From NCBI GenBank assembly GCA_036401335.1, contig DASWVC010000296.1:1-5771 (forward strand): 5,771 nucleotides of DNA, in the 5' to 3' direction. Positions 1 to 5,621 of this stretch are shown one piece after another. The position numbers and the translations under genes are program-made. Within the stretch, counting starts at the first letter, position 1. Every line of letters starts with the position of its first letter. The notes below the pieces were generated by a model. It was not told the origin of the DNA. It saw only the letters and a program-made list of their open reading frames with translations, and ran no database searches. The stretch is from DASWVC01 sp036401335 (GTDB taxonomy: Bacteria > Verrucomicrobiota > Verrucomicrobiia > Chthoniobacterales > JAFAMB01).

Positions 1-55
1 CCCGACTTTCCGCCTCGCTCCCTTGCTAACCCCCTCCCATTCTACCTAACCCTCC
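1..55 (+). promoter_or_regulatory. Pyrimidine-rich leader of the transporter operon
   Basis: This stretch precedes the first ATG; 44 of its 55 bases are C or T. There is no AGGAGG-like Shine-Dalgarno sequence before the start (the bases just before ATG are ccctcc), so initiation must rely on something else, such as an unstructured leader or S1 binding; that mechanism is inferred. I see no convincing -35/-10 pair, and the promoter may lie upstream of the window. Confidence 0.4.
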
Positions 56-1162
56 ATGAAATCGATTACCCGGCGCGCCCTTCTGTTCCTGGGGCTTCTG
101 ACTGCACTCAACACGTTTGCGACCGCCGCCGACACTTACGAACCTGAGTGTTTCAAACCGTTCAGCCCTGCCACCAAAACCCTTAAGTTCCCTGCAAAAA
201 AACCGCCGTACCGAATCGCGTTGGCCAACGGGTTTATCGGCAACACCTGGCGCATCGAGATGATCAAGGCATTGCAGGCCTATGCAGATTCGCCCGAAAT
301 GAAGCCGCTTATCAAAGAGTTGCGGGTGGTGAGTACGGGCACCGACGTCGCTGCCCAAATCGGAGCAATCGACAACTTTATCAACGCTGGTTATGACGCA
401 GTCCTGATGAACGCGGTAAGCCCAACGGCGTTCAAGCCGGTGGTGGAGCGGGCCAAGCGGGCCGGAGTTATCCTGGTTGCTTTCGACAACGTGATCGACA
501 GCGATCAGATCTTCCTGGTGAACGAAGACATGGTCGAGATGGGCCGGATGGCAGGACGCTGGCTCGAGAAAGAAATGGGCACAAAGGGCAGTGTGCTCGA
601 GGTCCGCGGCGTGCCGGGCAATTCGGTGGATGGGGACCGTCACAAGGGGTTTCATGAAATCCTCGACCAACACCCCGACATCAAGTTTGTCGAGGTAGTC
701 GGTAATTGGGACGATGGGACGGCCCAGAAAGCAACTGCTGACGCCATCGCGGTCCACGGACACTTTGACGGCGTTTACACGCAGGGAGGGTCGACGGGAA
801 CCGTGCGTGCATTCATCGATGCCAAACAGCCGTTTATCCCCGTTGTCGGCGAAGGAGAAAACGGATTTCGCAAATTGATTGCAGACCACGCCAAGGACGG
901 CTTGAAAGGCCTCTCCCTGAGCCAGTCTCCCGCACTCTCGGCCATCTCCCTTAAGGCCGCCGTCGCCGCGCTCCAGGGCAACCCGTTACCGCAATTCATT
1001 GCCATTCCTCTTCCTCAGGCCGATTACACCACCCTGAAAGCCGGTGAAAACTATTTCCCAGACCTGTCAGATGACTTCTTCGTGGCTACCGGCTTTGAGC
1101 CGTGCGGGGTAAGACTCGATGCCGCCCAGTTGATGAACGCGGCAAAAACAAACCAGCAATAG
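56..1162 (+). CDS. Periplasmic sugar-binding protein of an RbsB-like ABC importer
   Basis: This 368-residue protein should be the secreted solute receptor of the importer encoded downstream. Residues 1-24 are a signal peptide: basic MKSITRR, a hydrophobic stretch at 8-21, and an ATA cleavage motif before Ala25. There is no lipobox cysteine, so the mature protein should be soluble in the periplasm. The mature part has the type I binding-protein fold pattern (COG1879/Peripla_BP_4): a first strand YRIALANGFIGNTW (52-65), then GYDAVLMNAVSP (112-123), VAFDN (141-145), VRGVPGNSVDGDRHKGF (183-199) with an Arg at the position that contacts sugar in RbsB, GVYTQGGS (239-246) and PVVGEGENGF (262-271). 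It contains only two cysteines, C32 and C350, near the ends of the mature chain; they may form a disulfide. The ATG at 56 is chosen because it gives an intact signal peptide. Family assignment is firm; the ligand is unknown. Confidence 0.93.
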   Translation: MKSITRRALLFLGLLTALNTFATAADTYEPECFKPFSPATKTLKFPAKKPPYRIALANGFIGNTWRIEMIKALQAYADSPEMKPLIKELRVVSTGTDVAAQIGAIDNFINAGYDAVLMNAVSPTAFKPVVERAKRAGVILVAFDNVIDSDQIFLVNEDMVEMGRMAGRWLEKEMGTKGSVLEVRGVPGNSVDGDRHKGFHEILDQHPDIKFVEVVGNWDDGTAQKATADAIAVHGHFDGVYTQGGSTGTVRAFIDAKQPFIPVVGEGENGFRKLIADHAKDGLKGLSLSQSPALSAISLKAAVAALQGNPLPQFIAIPLPQADYTTLKAGENYFPDLSDDFFVATGFEPCGVRLDAAQLMNAAKTNQQ

Positions 1163-1174
1163 TGGTGACGTTGG

Positions 1175-1188
1175 AACCCTCGGGGGTT
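1175..1188 (+). other. Small hairpin between receptor and ATPase genes
   Basis: The 37-base gap between the first two genes contains AACCC-TCGG-GGGTT, a 5-bp stem with a 4-base loop, directly followed by two more T and then GG. Two G-U pairs could lengthen the stem at its base. Such hairpins after a binding-protein gene can stop some transcripts or protect the upstream mRNA end, giving more receptor than transporter. This one is short and lacks a real T tract, so any effect is speculative. It ends about 10 bases before the ATG at 1200 and could also limit access to that start. Confidence 0.25.
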
Positions 1189-1199
1189 TTGGTCGCTGC

Positions 1200-3821
1200 A
1201 TGACGGCCGGGCAACCTTTGACGCCTCAGGCGATGGACAACGCTTTTCTGAGGCTGGAAGGGATCACAAAACGCTACGGCGGCGTCACCGCGCTGGCGAA
1301 TGTGAACTTCGAGTGTTTCCTCGGCACGATTCACGCAGTCATCGGCGAAAACGGGGCAGGCAAGAGCTCGTTGATGAAAGTCATCGCGGGCGTCATCCAC
1401 CCGGACGAGGGCCGGGTTTACGTAAATAACACGCCGGCCCATTTTGGCTCGCCTGCGGAGGCTGCCCGGCAGGGCATTGCCTGCATTTTTCAGGAGCTTT
1501 CCCTGGTGCCTGACCTTTCCGTTGCGGACAACATCTCGATCGCGAACCCGCCGAGCCGGTTTGGGCTGATCGATCGACGCCGGCAATGGAAAATGGCTCA
1601 GGAAATCCTCCATGAGATTGGTTGCACCGACATCCACCCTTCGGATCGGGCCAAGGATCTGCCGTTGTCCCGTCAGCAGATGGTGGAGATCGCCAAAGCC
1701 CTCGTGCGGCGCCCTCGCCTGGTCATCATGGATGAAGCGACGTCTGCGTTGACGGCACGAGACGTCGATCAGCTCTACCGGATCGTCCGACAACTTCGCG
1801 AGCGAGGGCTGGCCGTTCTCTACATCTCTCATCGAATGCACGAGATCACGGCCCTTGCGGATACCTGTTCGGTGTTCCGGAACGGCAAACACATCGAGAC
1901 TTTCCCGACGGCCAGTCGGACCATTCCGGAAATCGTTCCGCTCATGATAGGACGGGACGTGGCACAGGCGTATCCGCCCAGGGTTGGCAGTCCGCCCAAC
2001 CTCCTGCCCGGAGGCGACCGCGAAACCCTCCACGGTAAACCTCAGGAGACGGCGCTCGGCGTCCGGCAACTGCGTTGGGAACACGTCTTGAACGGCGTCT
2101 CCCTGGACGTCCGGAAAGGCGAGATCGTTGGTCTGGGCGGCCTCGATGGCCAGGGACAAAGCGAAATACTGCTGGCGCTCTTCGGCGTGTTGCGTGGCGT
2201 CGGGGGTGAGGTGCGGATTGACGGCACGCCACGGTCAATCGGCAATCCGAGGGAGGCAAAAGCATCCGGCGTCGGCATGGCCTTCATTCCGGAAGACCGC
2301 AAGACCCAGGGATTGCTTCTTTCCATGTCCATCCGGGACAACCTCGTGCTTGCGGCAGCTCCCGACCTGAGCAGGCACGGGGTGATCGATTCGGCCAAAG
2401 AACGGACGGCAATCGATGCAGCGGTACGCAAGCTGCAAATCAAGGTAAATGACCTTGAGGCTCCGGTTCGGACCCTTTCCGGCGGGAACCAGCAGAAGGT
2501 CGTCATCGGCAAATGGCTCATGAAAGAGCCTCGAATCCTGCTTCTGAACGATCCCACGCGCGGCATTGACGTCGGGACCAAACAGGAAGTGTACCGCCTG
2601 ATCCGGGAACTGGCGGAGGCTGGGATCGCGATCCTGTTTTACTCCACGGATTATGAAGAGCTTATCGGGATGTGTGACCGGGTGATGGTCTGCTATGGAG
2701 GCAAACTCATTCGCGAGCTCGAAGGAAAAGACCTCAATGAACACAACCTGATCACCGCATCGCTTAACCTCGGTGAAACCTCCACCGGGCCTGCCGCCGC
2801 ATCGAAGGCCGTCCATTCATCGGGCGACCCTGGCCGATCGAAACGGCAGGCGTTTCGCCGGCTTTGGCGGCAGCAGGCCGGACCGTTCATGGCCTTTGTC
2901 GTGTTTGCGGTCATGTTCCTGCTCTTCTCGGCGCGACAACAGAATGGCCTGTCGACCAACGTTCTGACTTCGGTCTCAAACAAGGCGGTGGTGCTCGCAC
3001 TGGTGGCGATGGGGCAGACGCTGGTCATTATCACCGGCGGGTTTGATTTGTCCGCGGGAATGGTGATGACGATGGCATGCTGCCTGGCCTCGGTGACCCT
3101 CAACGGTTCACCCGGCCGAATTGCCTGGGGGGTCGCGGCCGTGTTAGGCAGCGGTTTGGCTGCCGGCGCAGTCAACGCTGCGGTCATCGTGCTTGGCCGG
3201 ATTCAACCGATCATCGCCACGCTGGCCACCGGCGCGATCTTTTTCGGGATCGCCCTCTGGCTGCGGCCAAGTCCGGGAGGCGACGTCAGCGAAGACCTGG
3301 GTAACGCGTTGACCTATGACCTGGCGGGAATACCGACCACCCTCCTCCTCTTGACCGCGGTTTGTCTTTTGGTCTGGTGGCCGTTCCGGAACTCCGTGCT
3401 GGGCCGCACCTGCTTTGCGTTGGGGTCGGCGGAAAGTGCCGCGTACATGTCGGGTCTCGCGATCGGACGATCCCGGTTCGCCGCGTACTCGCTGGCGGGC
3501 GTTCTGGCTGCGGCCGGCGGCTTATTGCTCTCGCTCGTTTCCCTATCGGGCGAGGCGAGTGCCAGCCAAGGCGGGCTCTACACCCTCAACTCGATTGCAG
3601 CGGTGGCCATCGGCGGCACGTCCTTGTTCGGCGGCTCGGGAGGAATGATCGGCTCAATTCTCGGCGCGCTGGTACTCCGGACAATCAGCGACCTGTTGTT
3701 TGTGTTCAACGCCCCCGCGCTTTGGCAACCTTTGTTTCAGGGATTCATCTTGCTGGGCGCAGTTTGCCTCGGCGGGCTACGCGTCCTTCGCCAAAAAAAC
3801 CAGATGGATGTATTCCTATGA
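1200..3821 (+). CDS. Fused tandem ABC ATPase and permease of a sugar importer
   Basis: This 873-residue protein joins an RbsA-like tandem ATPase to an RbsC-like permease and should power and partly form the import channel in the inner membrane. NBD1 (about 15-245) has Walker A GENGAGKSS (49-57), Q98, a degenerate signature LPLSRQQ (154-160), Walker B LVIMDE (174-179) and H211. NBD2 (about 280-525) has a Walker A lacking lysine, GLDGQGQSE (314-322), a canonical signature LSGGN (426-430) and an altered Walker B LLLND (447-451). A polar linker (about 526-550) leads to the BPD_transp_2 permease domain: first hydrophobic segment at 561-577, GGFDLSAG at 613-620, AIGGTSLFGGSGG at 803-815 and roughly nine or ten membrane segments. 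The lone ATPase is normally about 500 residues and the permease about 320, so the length fits a fusion. No in-frame ATG, GTG or TTG lies between the ATPase domain and M564 inside the first membrane segment, so a hidden separate permease start is unlikely. The ATG at 1233 (residue 12) is an alternative start; neither has a Shine-Dalgarno sequence. Confidence 0.92.
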   Translation: MTAGQPLTPQAMDNAFLRLEGITKRYGGVTALANVNFECFLGTIHAVIGENGAGKSSLMKVIAGVIHPDEGRVYVNNTPAHFGSPAEAARQGIACIFQELSLVPDLSVADNISIANPPSRFGLIDRRRQWKMAQEILHEIGCTDIHPSDRAKDLPLSRQQMVEIAKALVRRPRLVIMDEATSALTARDVDQLYRIVRQLRERGLAVLYISHRMHEITALADTCSVFRNGKHIETFPTASRTIPEIVPLMIGRDVAQAYPPRVGSPPNLLPGGDRETLHGKPQETALGVRQLRWEHVLNGVSLDVRKGEIVGLGGLDGQGQSEILLALFGVLRGVGGEVRIDGTPRSIGNPREAKASGVGMAFIPEDRKTQGLLLSMSIRDNLVLAAAPDLSRHGVIDSAKERTAIDAAVRKLQIKVNDLEAPVRTLSGGNQQKVVIGKWLMKEPRILLLNDPTRGIDVGTKQEVYRLIRELAEAGIAILFYSTDYEELIGMCDRVMVCYGGKLIRELEGKDLNEHNLITASLNLGETSTGPAAASKAVHSSGDPGRSKRQAFRRLWRQQAGPFMAFVVFAVMFLLFSARQQNGLSTNVLTSVSNKAVVLALVAMGQTLVIITGGFDLSAGMVMTMACCLASVTLNGSPGRIAWGVAAVLGSGLAAGAVNAAVIVLGRIQPIIATLATGAIFFGIALWLRPSPGGDVSEDLGNALTYDLAGIPTTLLLLTAVCLLVWWPFRNSVLGRTCFALGSAESAAYMSGLAIGRSRFAAYSLAGVLAAAGGLLLSLVSLSGEASASQGGLYTLNSIAAVAIGGTSLFGGSGGMIGSILGALVLRTISDLLFVFNAPALWQPLFQGFILLGAVCLGGLRVLRQKNQMDVFL
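3818..3821 (+). promoter_or_regulatory. ATGA stop/start overlap, translational coupling
   Basis: The ATG of the second permease overlaps the TGA of the fusion gene in the four bases ATGA. No Shine-Dalgarno motif is visible just upstream (agatggatgtattcct). The arrangement suggests that ribosomes ending the fusion protein reinitiate on the next gene, giving similar amounts of both proteins. This fits their proposed one-to-one complex. The overlap is seen directly; coupling is inferred. Confidence 0.75.
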
Positions 3822-4768
3822 ACTCCTGGTTCTCCCACGCAAACCGACCCCTCCTGATTGCGGGGGGGTGCCTGCTGGCGATGCTGGCGGTCGGAGCGGC
3901 CATCAACCCAAACTTCCTTTCGCTCAACTACCTGCTGCAACAACTGGAAGTGGCGTCGTTCCTCGGGATCACGGCGGCGGGATTGATGCTCGTGATCCTG
4001 CTGGGTCACATCGACCTCTCAATCCCATGGACGATCACCATCGGGGGCATGATGGCAACGGCAGTCGCCAACCTGCAGGCAACGGCGGGCCTGCTGACGT
4101 TGCCCGTGGGTTTGGGTTGCGGGTTAATCGTCGGGTTAATCAACGGATTAGGCGTGGCCTGGTTGCGCGTGCCCTCAATGATCTTCACGCTGGGCATGAA
4201 CGCGGTCCTGCAAGGTTTGGTGGTTTTGTACACCGGCGGGGCAGCGCCAGCGAGTCACGCCACCAGGCTGATGTCGCTAATGGCAGTGGAAAAAACGTTC
4301 GGCATTCCCAATGCCTTTTTCATCTGGAGCGCGGTTTCGGCAGCGGTCGTGTTCCTGCTGCGATCCACCCAGTTTGGCCGCTACATCTATGCCGTCGGCA
4401 CCCGGGAGCGTGCGGCCTACCTTTCCGGGGTTCCTACCCGTTTTGTCATCGTGTCCTGCTTCGCGATCAGCGGGCTCACGGCCGCGTTAGCCGGGATCCT
4501 GCTGACCGGGTATTCGAGCAAGGCATATCAGGGTATGGGGGACCCTTACCTTTTGCCGTCCATTGCGGCCATCGTGCTGGGAGGGACAAATGTTCTCGGC
4601 GGCAGCGGACGTTACGCGGGAACCATCGTAGGCGTCTTGTTGATTGTGCTGCTGCAGAGCATCTTATCAGTCCTGCAAATGCCTGAAGCCGGCCGCCAGA
4701 TCATTTACGGCGGCGTTCTTCTTACCATGCTGCTGATCTACGGCCGCGGCGCCCGCCTGAGGGAGTGA
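3818..4768 (+). CDS. Second RbsC-like permease of the sugar ABC importer
   Basis: This 316-residue inner-membrane protein belongs to the BPD_transp_2 family (ribose/xylose-type permeases, usual length about 310-340). Hydrophobic segments lie near residues 11-29, 45-63, 91-115, 117-138, 166-181, 209-229, 268-283 and 295-309. Family motifs are GHIDLS (63-68), the INGLGVAWLRVPS stretch (108-120), FGRYIYAVGTRERAAYLSG (186-204) and VLGGTNVLGGSG (253-264), the last probably near the ATPase-coupling loop. The same motifs occur in the permease part of the upstream fusion in diverged form (GGFDLS, IGGTSLFGGSG), so the two are paralogues likely to pair as a heterodimer. The reading frame stays open for 456 bases upstream, but homology begins at the ATG at 3818, which overlaps the upstream stop. 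A run of seven G at 3862-3868 lies early in the gene. Confidence 0.92.
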   Translation: MNSWFSHANRPLLIAGGCLLAMLAVGAAINPNFLSLNYLLQQLEVASFLGITAAGLMLVILLGHIDLSIPWTITIGGMMATAVANLQATAGLLTLPVGLGCGLIVGLINGLGVAWLRVPSMIFTLGMNAVLQGLVVLYTGGAAPASHATRLMSLMAVEKTFGIPNAFFIWSAVSAAVVFLLRSTQFGRYIYAVGTRERAAYLSGVPTRFVIVSCFAISGLTAALAGILLTGYSSKAYQGMGDPYLLPSIAAIVLGGTNVLGGSGRYAGTIVGVLLIVLLQSILSVLQMPEAGRQIIYGGVLLTMLLIYGRGARLRE

Positions 4769-4835
4769 AAACCAGGGATCACGCATCCCCACGTGCGGTC
4801 GGGGAGCAGGTCCATTCGCCGCTTGGCGAGGTGTC

Positions 4836-4869
4836 GGCCGGTAGGGCGGCGAGTCCCTTCGCCGCCGGG
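4836..4869 (+). repeat. REP-like element, copy 1 (+ orientation)
   Basis: The copy has a GTAG head (4841-4844), then stem GGCGGCGA (4845-4852), loop GTCCCT, and stem TCGCCGCC (4859-4866): a perfect 8-bp hairpin. All 34 bases match copy 2 exactly as its reverse complement. A GTAG tetranucleotide before a palindrome is the known layout of bacterial REP sequences moved by RAYT (TnpA-REP) transposases. The RAYT link is inference, since no such gene lies in the window. It begins 67 bases after the operon stop. Confidence 0.75.
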
Positions 4870-5005
4870 AAGCGGCCGCTCTTCCGCCCCCCTCCCTTTA
4901 AGCGGAGCTTCTCGGAAAGACCTTCTGACAACCGCCACCGGCGGGTCTGTGGACAGTTGTGTGCGTCAAGTTCTGCAATAACGGGCTGGCTTGCGGCTGG
5001 CTCTT

Positions 5006-5045
5006 TGATCCTTTGTTACTTCCGTTTTCTGTTTTTGTTTACAAG
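5006..5045. other. T-rich patch in otherwise GC-rich spacer
   Basis: This is the only clearly AT-rich stretch in the downstream region, with runs such as ccgttttctgtttttgttt on the + strand. I find no stable stem immediately before it that would make an intrinsic terminator. On the - strand it is A-rich and could belong to a promoter, but I cannot recognise a convincing -35/-10 pair. Confidence 0.25.
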
Positions 5046-5066
5046 GTTAGGCGGCCTCGGCCAGGC

Positions 5067-5084
5067 GGGCGGTGCACCCCGCCC
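5067..5084. repeat. Short GC hairpin
   Basis: GGGCGG-TGCACC-CCGCCC forms a perfect 6-bp stem with a 6-base loop. It lies between copies 1 and 2 of the REP-like element and is not related to them in sequence beyond GC richness. No function can be assigned. Confidence 0.4.
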
Positions 5085-5126
5085 CGGCCGGGCGGCTGCG
5101 ACGGGGCTGCGTTTCCACCCCCGTAC

Positions 5127-5160
5127 CCCGGCGGCGAAGGGACTCGCCGCCCTACCGGCC
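5127..5160 (-). repeat. REP-like element, copy 2 (- orientation)
   Basis: Read on the - strand this is identical over 34 bases to copy 1. On the + strand the stems are 5130-5137 and 5144-5151, and the head appears as CTAC at 5152-5155. It is preceded on the + strand by cccccgtac and copy 3 by cccccgacct, so copies 2 and 3 form a tandem pair with a 42-base period. Confidence 0.75.
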
Positions 5161-5168
5161 CCCGACCT

Positions 5169-5200
5169 CCCGGCGGCGATGGGACTCGCCGCCCTACCGG
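5169..5200 (-). repeat. REP-like element, copy 3 (- orientation)
   Basis: It differs from the 32-base core of copy 2 at one position, in the loop (A to T on the + strand at 5180). Both 8-bp stem arms (5172-5179 and 5186-5193) and the head (CTAC, 5194-5197) are intact. The stop codon of the longest - strand open frame falls inside this head (5194-5196). Confidence 0.75.
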
Positions 5201-5228
5201 TGGCGATGGGACTCGGTGCCCTTGTCGG
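5196..5228 (-). repeat. Decayed REP-like element, copy 4 (- orientation)
   Basis: This copy follows copy 3 with a 27-base offset and shares its outer bases with it. The core gcgatgggactcg is kept, but one arm reads GGTGGCGA and the other TCGGTGCC. Pairing therefore survives only in part, through G-U pairs and with one mismatch. The head has changed from CTAC to CTTG on the + strand. It looks like an older, degenerate copy. Confidence 0.5.
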
Positions 5229-5438
5229 TTGAAAGTGTGCGCTCGAAGCACAAAGGCGCGGTTCGAGCTTGATCGGCGCCTGGAACCGCCGAGTCCGCCT
5301 GGTCGCGGAACCCGCCCGCGCCTGGCTTGATGTGAGTGGGTGCGGCCTCGAACCCTTCGTGGCGCAGGCCGACGGGGCAAAGCCGGTGCCGCTCGGAGAC
5401 CAGGGAGAGCCACCCACCGACGCGCGGCAGGCCGCGAT

Positions 5439-5460
5439 CCTTATGAACCCCCCTTATGAA
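5439..5460. repeat. Direct repeat of CCTTATGAA
   Basis: CCTTATGAA occurs at 5439-5447 and again at 5452-5460, a 13-base period. On the - strand this reads TTCATAAGG twice, in a purine-rich context. It might be a pair of protein-binding half-sites or part of a dispersed repeat; nothing in the window decides. Confidence 0.4.
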
Positions 5461-5490
5461 AACACCCCCTTTGTTCGTCGGCAGTGCCGT

Positions 5491-5521
5491 GGCCCAAAAG
5501 AGCCCCGCCCTCTTTTGCGCC
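5491..5521. repeat. Strong hairpin with CAAAAGAG/CTCTTTTG arms
   Basis: CAAAAGAG (5495-5502) and CTCTTTTG (5510-5517) pair perfectly around a 7-base loop. After one C-C mismatch three more pairs (GGC/GCC) extend the stem to 5491 and 5521. Neither strand has a T tract beyond the stem, so it is not a classical intrinsic terminator. It could be a transcript-end structure or a dispersed palindromic repeat. Confidence 0.45.
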
Positions 5522-5544
5522 GAACTTCCCCTTTCCTGCTCAAG

Positions 5545-5580
5545 GGCCCACCCCCTCCGAAGGGATCGCGACCGTGGGCC
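5545..5580. repeat. Inverted repeat with an inner stem
   Basis: GGCCCAC (5545-5551) pairs with GTGGGCC (5574-5580) across 22 bases. Inside, CCCT (5553-5556) can pair with AGGG (5561-5564) around CCGA. The nested arrangement is visible but short, and random occurrence in GC-rich DNA is possible. Confidence 0.3.
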
Positions 5581-5605
5581 ACGCCTTCCGGGCGCACGGG
5601 GACCG

Positions 5606-5621
5606 GCGGCTTGGAAGCCGC
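5606..5621. repeat. Compact palindrome GCGGCTT/AAGCCGC
   Basis: GCGGCTT and AAGCCGC flank a central GG, giving a 6-bp stem with a TGGA loop. It is the third hairpin within 131 bases, which supports reading 5491-5621 as non-coding structured sequence. Confidence 0.4.

Noticed and set aside
26..889. 287-codon open frame on the - strand opposite the receptor gene
   Set aside because: It lies wholly antisense to a gene with clear family motifs and a signal peptide; long antisense frames are expected in GC-rich coding DNA. No motif recognised.
1086..2159. 357-codon open frame on the - strand opposite the ATPase gene
   Set aside because: It is antisense to the conserved Walker and signature motifs of the fusion gene, and its translation shows no domain.
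3362..3817. Upstream extension of the second permease frame
   Set aside because: The frame is open but overlaps the permease part of the fusion gene in another frame, and family similarity begins only at the ATG at 3818.
3862..3868. Run of seven G early in the second permease as a phase-variation switch
   Set aside because: Seven bases is short for a contingency locus, the run encodes ordinary glycine codons in a membrane segment, and a single sequence cannot show length variation.
4120..4141. Direct repeat CGGGTTAATC inside the second permease gene
   Set aside because: The two copies are 12 bases apart in frame and encode GLI-type membrane residues; a coding coincidence is enough.
3700..4686. 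328-codon + strand frame overlapping the second permease
   Set aside because: It is rich in Arg, Gly, Pro and His, has no membrane pattern and runs in a different frame from the clear permease.
4932..4944. CCGCC-ACC-GGCGG hairpin as operon terminator
   Set aside because: The stem is only 5 bp and is followed by gtctgtgg, not a T tract.
4836..5228. Repeat cluster as a CRISPR array
   Set aside because: The copies are in mixed orientation, the spacers are irregular (257 and 8 bases, then an overlap), and no cas gene is present.
5016..5417. Overlapping - strand frames of 124 and 133 codons in the repeat region
   Set aside because: They translate the REP-like copies into low-complexity Arg/Gly/Pro/Ser repeats, and two frames are open at once, as expected for GC-rich repeats rather than genes.
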